Shown: positions 31,567 to 38,711 of the stretch, piece after piece | Layout of the letters: each line of letters opens with the position of its first letter | How positions within the stretch are numbered: position 1 is the stretch's first letter | NCBI RefSeq assembly: GCF_005889725.1 | Contig: NZ_VCKX01000098.1 | Span: 1-38,711, forward strand | From: Nonomuraea zeae | GTDB taxonomy: Bacteria > Actinomycetota > Actinomycetes > Streptosporangiales > Streptosporangiaceae | Direction: 5' to 3' | Length of the DNA: 38,711 nt | Position numbers and translations under genes: made by a program | Notes under the pieces: generated by a model | Told to the model about the DNA's origin: nothing | What the model saw: the letters and a program-made list of their open reading frames with translations, nothing else | The model's database searches: none

Positions 31567-34088
31567 GCCGCGCGTCTGAGGAGCTCCAGCGTCCTGCGCA
31601 TGCCGGCCTCGTTGCCGAGGCTGCGGTAGATGTCCCTGGCCTGCTCCAGCGGCGCCACGGCCGCCCCGCGCCCGCCAGCGTCGAGGTGCGCCTCCCCGAG
31701 GTAGCGCAGGCTGCGCGCCATCCACCAGCGGTCCTCCAGCTCCTCGAAGCCGAGCACGGCCCGCCGCAGCTCCTGCTCCGACTCCTCGATCCGCCCCAGC
31801 CGGGCCAGCGCCCGGCCGGCCGACACGGCGTTGCGGGCCACCCCCCACGAGTCGCCCAGCGCGACCAGGATCTCCTCCGCCCGGCGCACGTAGTCCAGCT
31901 CGCGCAGCCCGTTGTCCGGGTCGCCGACCTCGCCCGCGGCGCGCAGGCAGCGGGCCTCCTCCCACAGCTCCCCGCGCTGCTTGAACATCTCGGAGGCCCG
32001 GTCGAGGCTGAACCCCGCCCTGGTGAAGAGGTTGGCGGCGAGCCGGTGGTCGCCCGCCCGGTGCTCGCCCCGCGCCTGGGCCGCCAGCACCTCGCCGTAC
32101 ACGCGCAGCGTCTGGGCCTCGGAGTAGCGGTTGCCGTCGCGCTTGAAGATCTCCAGGGCGTCCTCCAGCAGCTCCCTGGCCTCCTCCGGCCGCCGCTCCG
32201 CCATGCGCATCTCGGCGAGGTTGCGCTGGGTGCGGGCCATCCACCACAGGTCCTCCTCGCCCTTGAACCCGGTGATGGCCCCGATCAGGAAGTCCTGGGC
32301 CCGGTCCAGGTGCCCGTCGCTGAACAGCGTCATCCCGACCGTGCGCATGCAGCGGGCCGCCCACCACGATTCGCCCAGCTCGGTGAAGATCTCCAGGGCG
32401 CGTTCGGCCTCCTTCAGCGCCCGGTCCCGCAGCCCCAGGCCGCCGTGCACGGAGGCGCTGTCGAGCAGCGCGATCGCCAGGGCACGCCGGTCGCCGGACT
32501 GCGTGGCGGCCTCGTACCCGAGCTCCGCGACCACGACCCAGTCGGCCCAGTACGCGCGCAGCGAGTGGCACAGCGAGCAGAACGCCCTGGCCAGGCCCCA
32601 CGTCAGGTCCCACAGCTGGAGCTGGCCGGCTAAGTTGATCATGGCGAGCAGCGTGAGCCGCTCGGCGTTCAGCCAGTCGCCGGCCCTGAGCTCCCCGTCG
32701 GCGGTGGAGCGGCGGCCGCCCCGGCTCCAGTCTTGTGGCCAGCGGTTCTGGGCCGCCTCCTCGGCGCGGCGGCGGTAGCCGTGCAGCACGCGTTCGATGG
32801 CGGACCTGCGCCGCTCCGCCTCGTCCTGCCCGGCCAGCTCCGCGGCGAACACCCGGACGAGGTCGTGCAGCCGGTAACGCATGGCGCCGGTCTGGTCGGT
32901 GCCCGAGCACTCGGCGAGCTGGGCGTCGATGAGGGCTTCGAGCTGGTCGGCGCCGTCGAGCCCGGAGACGTCGAGCAGCTCGCCGGCCACCCAGCCGGGC
33001 ACGTCGGGCGCGGTGAGGGAGCTGAGCAGGCGCAGCAGGCGGCGCTGCACCCCGGTGCAGTCGTCGTAGCTGAGCTGCACGGAGGCGCGCACGCTCTTGT
33101 CGACCGTCGGGGCGAGTTCGAGCGCGTCGAGGCGGCGGCGCGTGTCGGCCAGCCGGCCGGCCATCTCGCGCATGCTCCACTGCTCGCGGGTGGCGAGCCG
33201 GCCACCGCAGATGTTGATCGCCAGCGGCAGGTAGTCGCAGAGCCGGACGATCTCCTTGGCGGAGCTCAGGTCGTCGACGATCCGCGCGCCGCCCGCCAGC
33301 CTGGCCAGCAGCTCCACGCCGTGCGCCTCGCTGAACACGCCGAGCCGAGTGTCGTGGGTGCCGTTCAGGAACAGCGGCGAGCGCGAGGTGACCAGCACCG
33401 CGCAGCCCGCCTCGGCCGGGATCAGCGGTTTGACCTGGTCGGCGTCGTGGGCGTTGTCCAGGCCGATGAGGATCCTGCGGCCCTTGGTCCAGGTCAGCCA
33501 GAGCTTGCGTAACTCGTCGAGCCCGCCGGGGTCGGTGGTCAGCCGGACGTCCAGCGCGCGCAGGAAGCCGATCAGCACTTCCTCGGGGCGCACGGGTGCG
33601 TCCACGCCGCCACGCAGGTCGGCGTAGAGCCGGCCGTCGGGGAACCAGCCGGCCACCTCCTGGCCGAACCTGGTCATCAGCGCCGACTTGCCGACGCCGC
33701 CCCGGCCGTACACGGAGACGACGAGCGGCGGTGCGAGGTCGGAGGACTTCCTGCGGGAGGTGAAGACCTCGCGCAGCTCGGCGAGCGACTCCGCGCGGCC
33801 GGTGAAGTGCTCGGGGACGGGCGGCCACTGGTCGGGCGCGAGCGTGGCGGGGTCGGCGCGCACCTGGCGCTTGGGCCTGCCGCTGTCCGTGGTGGCCCAG
33901 GTGGTCAGCCCCACGAGGACGGCCGCCGCCATGGTCACGCCGATCTTGGCGACCGGCGGGATCTCCCACTCCACGGACGCCGCCAGCACGCTCGCCGCCG
34001 CCGCCGCCAGCCCGGCGGAGACCGGCGCGGCCCACGGAATCCTTCTCCGCCGTTGCCGGGGCTTGTCCGGCAGATTGTCCCCTGTCAA
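31560..34088 (-). CDS. Membrane-tethered STAND NTPase with TPR repeats
   Basis: An 842-residue protein if started at TTG 34088, which follows AGAGGG. An upstream start at 34256 would lie in a terminator hairpin and encode implausible sequence. Two hydrophobic helices (19-39, 46-64) are followed by an NB-ARC/AfsR-like NTPase: Walker A GRGGVGKS (128-135), Walker B RILIGLDNAHD, sensor VLVTSRSPL, and LPLAINICGG (GLPL motif). A winged-helix linker and about eight TPRs follow (GLGLRDRALKEAERALEIF and similar). No HTH or BTAD domain is present, so unlike AfsR it is not itself a DNA-binding activator. It is probably a signal-sensing ATPase at the membrane. Confidence 0.85.
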   Translation of the reverse strand: MTGDNLPDKPRQRRRRIPWAAPVSAGLAAAAASVLAASVEWEIPPVAKIGVTMAAAVLVGLTTWATTDSGRPKRQVRADPATLAPDQWPPVPEHFTGRAESLAELREVFTSRRKSSDLAPPLVVSVYGRGGVGKSALMTRFGQEVAGWFPDGRLYADLRGGVDAPVRPEEVLIGFLRALDVRLTTDPGGLDELRKLWLTWTKGRRILIGLDNAHDADQVKPLIPAEAGCAVLVTSRSPLFLNGTHDTRLGVFSEAHGVELLARLAGGARIVDDLSSAKEIVRLCDYLPLAINICGGRLATREQWSMREMAGRLADTRRRLDALELAPTVDKSVRASVQLSYDDCTGVQRRLLRLLSSLTAPDVPGWVAGELLDVSGLDGADQLEALIDAQLAECSGTDQTGAMRYRLHDLVRVFAAELAGQDEAERRRSAIERVLHGYRRRAEEAAQNRWPQDWSRGGRRSTADGELRAGDWLNAERLTLLAMINLAGQLQLWDLTWGLARAFCSLCHSLRAYWADWVVVAELGYEAATQSGDRRALAIALLDSASVHGGLGLRDRALKEAERALEIFTELGESWWAARCMRTVGMTLFSDGHLDRAQDFLIGAITGFKGEEDLWWMARTQRNLAEMRMAERRPEEARELLEDALEIFKRDGNRYSEAQTLRVYGEVLAAQARGEHRAGDHRLAANLFTRAGFSLDRASEMFKQRGELWEEARCLRAAGEVGDPDNGLRELDYVRRAEEILVALGDSWGVARNAVSAGRALARLGRIEESEQELRRAVLGFEELEDRWWMARSLRYLGEAHLDAGGRGAAVAPLEQARDIYRSLGNEAGMRRTLELLRRAAP

Positions 34089-34138
34089 TCCACACCCTCT
34101 CGGGGGGCGGCCCTCTCCCGCTCCGGGAAGGGAGTCGC

Positions 34139-34181
34139 CCGGAAAGCCGGCTTTCCGGCCACCGAAAAACGCCTCTTTCGG
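34139..34181 (-). promoter_or_regulatory. Two dyads in the STAND gene leader
   Basis: The perfect palindrome CCGGAAAGCCGGCTTTCCGG (34139-34158) and the hairpin CCGAAA/TTTCGG (34162-34167 and 34176-34181, 8-nt loop) lie 50-95 bp upstream of the STAND start. They may be an operator or RNA structure. Confidence 0.45.
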
Positions 34182-34222
34182 GGGTGTGCCGGGTGGGCTC
34201 TCCCCTTGAGGGTGATTCAAGC

Positions 34223-34258
34223 CGATGGGGTACGGCCCGCGCCAGCCGTACCCCATCG
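34223..34258 (-). terminator. Strong hairpin terminator after the M6 protease
   Basis: A perfect 14-bp stem, CGATGGGGTACGGC (34223-34236) and GCCGTACCCCATCG (34245-34258), with an 8-nt loop, begins 5 bp after the protease stop on the minus strand. No U-tract follows. It separates the protease from the STAND gene. Confidence 0.8.
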
Positions 34259-34263
34259 TTCAT

Positions 34264-36363
34264 CTACAAGCCGATCACGTGGCAGGTGGCCGTCACCGTC
34301 TTGCTGGGATCGCTCTCCGACGTGGCGGTGAGCTTGACCCTGGCCAGCCGGTCGCCGCCCGCTTCGCGCACCGCGTTCACGGTCACCGCCTCGTGCTTGC
34401 CGAACGCCACCGAGGCCAGCGCGTTCGGTGTCTGGACGGTCCAGCCCTTGCCCTGGACCTCCGCCTTGAGCCGGTAGACGTCGGAGTTCAGGTAGGCGCT
34501 GACGTCCTCCGGGTGCTGGCCCTGGACCGGGGCCGCCTTGCCGGTGTTGAACAGCGGGAACTTGCAGGTCGAGACGTTCTTGCCGTTCGGGAGGCCGGCC
34601 GCGGGGAGCAGCTTGACGCCGCGCCGCTGCGGGCCCGCGCCGTCGAGCGAGCGGATCGCGACCGTGTACGAGAGCTGGCCCCGCCGGTCGCGCTGCACGT
34701 CGGTGACGTAGAAGTGCAGGCGGTTGGCCTCGTCGACGTACTCGTACTCGCTGCCGGAGTCGGTGCCGGCGTGGAAGAGCGCGTCGGAGAGCTGGCGGTA
34801 GTCGCCGATCGTGATCGGCACCCTGGTCCCGTCGGGCATGACGTAGTCGGTCATGCCGATGTCCTGCGGGTTGGCGTCGATCACCCACTCGAACGGGGCG
34901 CTGTCCTGGTTCTTGGTCTTGGCCAGCAGGACGCCGGAGTCGGGGGTGAAGGAGTCGCTGCCCATGCGGTCCACGACCTCGACCGTGTAGTTCTCGTAGA
35001 GCCCGTAGTCACACAGCGGGTCGGCCCGGTCGCACGTGCTCTTGTCCCCGGTGTCGAAGGAGACGTTGACGCCGGACAGCTCGCTCTGGCCCGGCTGGAC
35101 CGCCCGGGCCAGGACCTTGGCCGTGACCAGGCCGGACTCGTCGAGCGCCTCCCTGGACAGGCGCAGGACGTTCTGCTCGTCCACCATGCCCAGCTTGATC
35201 TTGTTGCGGAGCATGTGCTGGGCGCCCATGGACGCGCCGGCGGTGGGCGGGATCAGCCAGCGGGAGTGCGGGCCGCCGGGCCCGTTGAAGCTGCCGCGGC
35301 TGAGCATCTCCCAGATTCCCGTGTACGCCCTGCGCGGCGGCACGGAGTACGGGTTGTTGTAGTTGTCGGCGATGCCCATGATGTGGCTCAGCTCGTGGGC
35401 GTACACGGCCATGCCGGAGCTCTCGGCCTGTACCGAGTCGATGCCGAAGCGGGCGTTGGGCCAGAAGTTGGAGCCGGCCTGCCAGGAGGTCCAGTCGACG
35501 TAGCGGGTCCTGGCCCAGTTGGGCAGCGCGGGATCCGGCGGGCCCCACTCGTCCGGGACGTCCTCCTTGGTGGGGAACTTCATCATCCCGAACTCCTGCC
35601 AGGTGGACGACTCGTCCTGGCCTGCGCTCAGGTAGAAGATGAAGTCGAACTGCGCGGCCGTCTCCTCGCCGACCGCGCCGATCCAGGCGGCGTTGCCCTC
35701 GGTACGCAGGTTCTTGTTGCAGGTGTCGCCCGCCGGGCAGCCCGTGCCGGCCTGGAACTCCATCGCGTACTCGTGGTCCTTGCCCGCCAGCGTGTAGGGC
35801 CCGAATCCGGTCAGGTCCACGCCGTACCGGCCGCCCGAGTCCTCCATCCAGTACTCGTGGATGGTGTGGCCCTTGTTGAGCGCGTTCGGGGTGTTGAGGA
35901 AGTCCTGGTAGAACTTCGCGACCTGATCGCGCGGGACGTCGTGGGCCTCGGCGCTCGGGTTGGCGTAGATCGTCGAGCCCTGGGGCTGGGTGACGACGAA
36001 CGGCTGGTTGGGGTAGTCGAGCAGCACGAGCGCGCCCTTGAAGGTGCGGCTCGAGCCCTTGACCGCCGGGTCGCTCCAATTGGTGCCGGGCGGCTTCTTG
36101 TAGTCCGCCCACGTCATCTGGTCGGGATTCTCCCAGTTCTGCGGATCGAGAGGCTGGAGGCCGCCCGTCGGGCGGGTGCGCAGCGCCTGGCCGTCCATGG
36201 GTGCGTCGAGCTGCCAGGGCTGGGTCTGCGGCCAGTGGTTCTGCCGCCACGGGTACTCGGGATCAGCGGGGGGTGCTGCGGAAGCAGGGGTCGCCATCAG
36301 GCTCACCGGGATCAGCACGAGGGCCGCCAGCAAACCCTTCAGCAGCTTCTTCGGGGCATTCAC
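34264..36363 (-). CDS. Secreted M6-family metalloprotease (immune inhibitor A type)
   Basis: A 699-residue exported protease. Signal peptide 1-30 ends ATPASA-A. The zinc site is HELSHIMGIAD (His323, Glu324, His327, Asp333), an HExxHxxGxxD metzincin-like pattern of peptidase M6. Four cysteines at 209, 215 and in CDRADPLC could form disulfides. The C-terminal domain (about 560-699) is beta-rich and may bind substrate. GTG start has no ribosome site; a TATACC 8 nt before it suggests a leaderless message. Homologues degrade extracellular proteins or peptides. Confidence 0.9.
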   Translation of the reverse strand: MNAPKKLLKGLLAALVLIPVSLMATPASAAPPADPEYPWRQNHWPQTQPWQLDAPMDGQALRTRPTGGLQPLDPQNWENPDQMTWADYKKPPGTNWSDPAVKGSSRTFKGALVLLDYPNQPFVVTQPQGSTIYANPSAEAHDVPRDQVAKFYQDFLNTPNALNKGHTIHEYWMEDSGGRYGVDLTGFGPYTLAGKDHEYAMEFQAGTGCPAGDTCNKNLRTEGNAAWIGAVGEETAAQFDFIFYLSAGQDESSTWQEFGMMKFPTKEDVPDEWGPPDPALPNWARTRYVDWTSWQAGSNFWPNARFGIDSVQAESSGMAVYAHELSHIMGIADNYNNPYSVPPRRAYTGIWEMLSRGSFNGPGGPHSRWLIPPTAGASMGAQHMLRNKIKLGMVDEQNVLRLSREALDESGLVTAKVLARAVQPGQSELSGVNVSFDTGDKSTCDRADPLCDYGLYENYTVEVVDRMGSDSFTPDSGVLLAKTKNQDSAPFEWVIDANPQDIGMTDYVMPDGTRVPITIGDYRQLSDALFHAGTDSGSEYEYVDEANRLHFYVTDVQRDRRGQLSYTVAIRSLDGAGPQRRGVKLLPAAGLPNGKNVSTCKFPLFNTGKAAPVQGQHPEDVSAYLNSDVYRLKAEVQGKGWTVQTPNALASVAFGKHEAVTVNAVREAGGDRLARVKLTATSESDPSKTVTATCHVIGL

Positions 36364-36366
36364 GAA

Positions 36367-36391
36367 TTGACGGTATAGACGTTATTGACGG
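36367..36391. promoter_or_regulatory. TTGACGG direct repeat in divergent promoter region
   Basis: TTGACGG occurs at 36367-36373 and 36385-36391, 18 bp apart, between the protease and PucR starts. On the minus strand TATACC (36377-36372) is a plausible -10 for the protease. The repeats may be -35 elements or regulator half-sites. Confidence 0.35.
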
Positions 36392-36468
36392 AGATCACCG
36401 ATCAGTTGTAGGGAAGACGTGTAGTGCCCTTTCCGACAAATGTTGAAAAATCCATGTGAAGGTGTGCT

Positions 36469-37626
36469 GTGGCGGATCTGCAGCGGACCGTTGACGAGCT
36501 CGCCGCCCGCCTCGGCCGCCCCCTCCTCCTGGAGGACCGCGTGCAACGCGTCGTGGCCTACAGCGAGCAGAGCGGCGCCATGGATGACATCCGCCGCGAC
36601 TCGATCCTGCGCCGGCACACCGCCCCCGAGGTACGCCAGTGGTTGCGGGCCGCCGGAATCCACGAGGCGGTCGCCCCGCTGCGCACTCCCGGCGCGCCGC
36701 ACCTGAGCCTGCTGCCGCGCGTCTGCGTCCCGGTACGGCACGCCGACGGGCTGCTCGGCTTCCTGTGGTTCATCGACGCCGGCCCGGCCATGTCCGACGC
36801 CCACGTCGACGAGGCCGCGGCCGCCGCCCCGGCGCTCGCGCTGGCCCTCTACCACGAGAGCCTGGCCAGCGGGCTCGCCTCGCACCGGGAGCTGGAGGCG
36901 GTCACCGGGCTGCTGCTCGGCGAGCGGGACGCGGCCAGGCAGCTCATCGAGGCGGGCGCGTTCCCGCAGGCGCAGCCGGTGACCGTACAGGTGGCCAGGC
37001 CGCGGGCCGACGAGCCGGACGACGCGCTCAGGCTGGGGCTGGAGCAGGGGCTGCTGGCGCTGCGGCGGCGGCTGGGCGGGCACCATCCGCTGCACCTGGT
37101 CCGCTTCGACCACGCCGTGCTGCTCACCGCCGGGCCGCCGGTCTCCCCCGACGAGCTGCACGCGGCCATGCCGGTGCCGGTGGTGGTCGGGGTCGGGCGG
37201 CCCAGGCCGGTGCTGGCCGCGGCGGCGGAGTCGTACCGGGAGGCCAGGCACGCCGCCGAGGTGACCGCCCGCGTGCCGGGGCTCGGGCGGACGGCGGAGT
37301 GGGCCCGGCTGGGCGTCTACCGCATGCTGACCCAGCTGCCCGACCAGGAGCTGCATCCCGGGCTCGAAGGGCTGCTGGCGGACGCGCAGTACCTGCCGCT
37401 GCTGGAGACGCTGGAGACCTATCTGGACCTGGCGGGCAGCGCGGTGGCCACCTCGCGGGCGCTGCGGCTGCATCGCACGTCGCTGTATTACCGGCTGCAG
37501 CGGGTGGAGGAGCTCGCGCGTACCGATCTCAAGGACGGCGGGGAGCGGCTGGCCCTGCATCTCAGCCTCAAGATGGCCCGGCTGTCCGGGCGATACTTAC
37601 CGAGGGATTCGCATAGTTCGTCCTGA
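36469..37626 (+). CDS. PucR/CdaR-type helix-turn-helix regulator
   Basis: A 385-residue regulator. The N-terminal part (1-135) looks like a GAF-type sensor (VCVPVRHADGLLGFLWFIDAG). The middle (about 150-290) is a GGDEF-like CdaR domain. The C-terminus carries the PucR HTH: LLETLETYLDLAGSAVATSRAL then LHRTSLYYRLQRVEEL (about 315-360). GTG start at 36469 with GAAGG upstream. It may control itself, the divergent protease or the following amidohydrolase-like gene. Ligand unknown. Confidence 0.88.
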   Translation: MADLQRTVDELAARLGRPLLLEDRVQRVVAYSEQSGAMDDIRRDSILRRHTAPEVRQWLRAAGIHEAVAPLRTPGAPHLSLLPRVCVPVRHADGLLGFLWFIDAGPAMSDAHVDEAAAAAPALALALYHESLASGLASHRELEAVTGLLLGERDAARQLIEAGAFPQAQPVTVQVARPRADEPDDALRLGLEQGLLALRRRLGGHHPLHLVRFDHAVLLTAGPPVSPDELHAAMPVPVVVGVGRPRPVLAAAAESYREARHAAEVTARVPGLGRTAEWARLGVYRMLTQLPDQELHPGLEGLLADAQYLPLLETLETYLDLAGSAVATSRALRLHRTSLYYRLQRVEELARTDLKDGGERLALHLSLKMARLSGRYLPRDSHSSS

Positions 37627-37686
37627 TTGCGCTACCTGTCCAGGTTCACGTTTAATGCCGAGAGGGAAAATCCGACGGGAGTTCCG

Positions 37687-38711
37687 ATGCCGTCTGCCAA
37701 GCGTGCCAAGCCGGGTCCGGGCAGGCGCGCGCCCGCGCCCGTGGTGGTCCATTCCGCCCCGCTCGTGCTGCCGGTCTGCGCCGAGCCCATCCGCGACGGC
37801 GCGGTGGCGGTCATGGGCGATCGGGTGGCCGGGGTCGGGCCGCGGGCCGAGCAGCTCTCGTCGTTCCCGGCCGCGCAGGAGGTGCGGTGGACGGGGATGA
37901 TCGTGGCCGGGCTCATCGACGCCTGCTCAACCGCTTCCCCCGCCGCTGCCCCTGCCGCTCCCGGCGTTGCTCCTGGTGTCGCTCCCGGTGTGACCGCGCG
38001 GGCCGGTGTGGTGTCCGGCCTGACCGATCCGCCGAGACTGCCGGGGATCTCGTACGTCGAGGTCGGCTCCGCGAGCGAGGAGGAGTGGGAGGCGAGCGAG
38101 CGGGGCGCTGTCATCACGGCGATCCGCGAGATCGACCGGCCGTGCGCGGTCGGGATCGCGGCCCACACGCCGGATCCCCTGGTGCTGGAGGACGTGGCGG
38201 TACTGGCCAGGACCTTCGGGCTGCGGTTGCTGGCCGATCTGGGCCGGCACTCCCCGGCGGCGCTGGACGAGGCCGGGGTGCTGGGGCCGCTGTGTCACGT
38301 CGCGTGCGCGCGGCCGCTCGATCCGGGCGAGCGCAAGCTCCTGCGGCTGCGCAGGACCGTCGTGGCGCTCTGCGCGTGGGAGCCCTCGCCGGTGGGCGAC
38401 GTGCTGGCGCTGCTCGACGAGGGGAACGTGGTCGCCCTCGGCACCAGGGCGGCCGGCGCGGTCACGAGCCCGCTGGAGGTGGCCGGGGCGATCAGCCGGC
38501 GGGCGCGGGAGCTCGGCGTGCGTACCAGAGGGCTCGACCGCAGGCTGGTCGAGGCCGCCACGCTGGGCGGTGCCAGGGCGCTGGGCATGGACAAGGGGGC
38601 CGGCCGGATCGGGTCGCTGGCCCGGGGCGCCCGCGCCGACTTCGCCGTCTTCGACGCGCGGGGCCGCTTTCCGTACGCGGCCCTGATCGCCCAGCCGCCC
38701 TGCCTCGGCAC
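37687..38711 (+). CDS. Amidohydrolase-fold protein lacking metal ligands (partial)
   Basis: At least 341 residues, open to the right edge. ATG at 37687 follows CGGGAG. The N-terminal composite beta domain (AEPIRDGAVAVMGDRVAGVGP) and the C-terminal ATLGGARALGMDKGAGRIGSL plus GARADFAVFDARG are typical of amidohydrolases such as imidazolonepropionase or aminofutalosine deaminase. The usual PGLVNAHTH is VAGLIDACSTAS (73-84), so the His-x-His is lost. The usual GTDS is GTRA (Asp to Arg254). A short Ala/Pro/Gly insert (85-101) follows. One His (203, in LCHVA) remains. It is probably a non-catalytic homologue or uses another mechanism. It follows the PucR gene by 60 bp. Confidence 0.75.
   Translation, partial: MPSAKRAKPGPGRRAPAPVVVHSAPLVLPVCAEPIRDGAVAVMGDRVAGVGPRAEQLSSFPAAQEVRWTGMIVAGLIDACSTASPAAAPAAPGVAPGVAPGVTARAGVVSGLTDPPRLPGISYVEVGSASEEEWEASERGAVITAIREIDRPCAVGIAAHTPDPLVLEDVAVLARTFGLRLLADLGRHSPAALDEAGVLGPLCHVACARPLDPGERKLLRLRRTVVALCAWEPSPVGDVLALLDEGNVVALGTRAAGAVTSPLEVAGAISRRARELGVRTRGLDRRLVEAATLGGARALGMDKGAGRIGSLARGARADFAVFDARGRFPYAALIAQPPCLG

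Noticed and set aside
34089..34256. A 56-residue N-terminal extension of the STAND protein from ATG 34256
   Set aside because: It would start inside the 14-bp terminator stem and run through two palindromes, and the residues look random. TTG 34088 has a ribosome site.
1..38711. tRNA, rRNA, integrase, transposase or prophage genes
   Set aside because: None was found on either strand by eye. Gene content and base use look uniform, with no sign of a mobile island.

Overview
This 38.7-kb window is very GC-rich DNA with many GTG starts, ATGA/GTGA/TAATG gene overlaps and dense codon-biased coding on both strands. This is what a filamentous actinomycete chromosome looks like. The gene content (terpene synthase, P450, WYL and PucR regulators, AfsR/LuxR-type STAND NTPases, an actinobacterial PAC2 protein, CopC-CopD) fits Streptosporangiaceae such as Nonomuraea or relatives, but the genus is an inference. 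Bases 1-18 match the Nextera transposon mosaic end with one base missing, so the left edge is probably a contig end carrying adapter. The right edge cuts a gene. No rRNA, tRNA, CRISPR array, insertion sequence or phage gene was found.

Layout. 140-1579: Nramp-related transporter lacking the classical metal-binding motifs. 1789-4646: tight three-gene operon of a membrane-anchored alpha/alpha-toroid protein, an endonuclease/exonuclease/phosphatase (EEP) enzyme and a cupin-like protein. 4665-8634: a double MDR oxidoreductase under a SoxR/MerR-like operator, a WYL regulator and a C45 (penicillin acyltransferase type) Ntn-hydrolase. 8616-14306: a minus-strand lipid-degradation operon (two acyl-CoA dehydrogenases plus an acyl-CoA ligase), divergent from a TetR regulator that is followed by an AurF-like diiron oxygenase. 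14308-17938: a methyltransferase divergent from copC-copD, then a convergent polytopic histidine-containing membrane protein. 18000-19722: a P450 divergent from a hotdog thioesterase. 19782-23221: a secreted-type serine hydrolase fused to an ABC ATPase, followed by its permease.

23241-26051: a GNAT and a 41-residue acidic protein on the minus strand, divergent from a STAND/TPR regulator broken by a one-base frameshift. 26075-27551: a class I terpene synthase and an ankyrin protein. 27637-31479: PAC2 protein, Gfo/Idh/MocA oxidoreductase, tyrosine phosphatase and an uncharacterised membrane coiled-coil protein. 31560-36363: a membrane-tethered STAND/TPR protein and a secreted M6 (immune inhibitor A type) metalloprotease, both on the minus strand and separated by a strong hairpin. 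36469-38711: a PucR-type regulator and an amidohydrolase-fold protein that has lost its metal ligands and runs off the window.

The best candidates for something new are the toroid-EEP-cupin operon, the hydrolase-ABC fusion transporter, the tandem MDR enzyme with its operator buried in the preceding gene, and the copper-linked membrane protein. All functions are read from motifs and context. Nothing was searched or computed.
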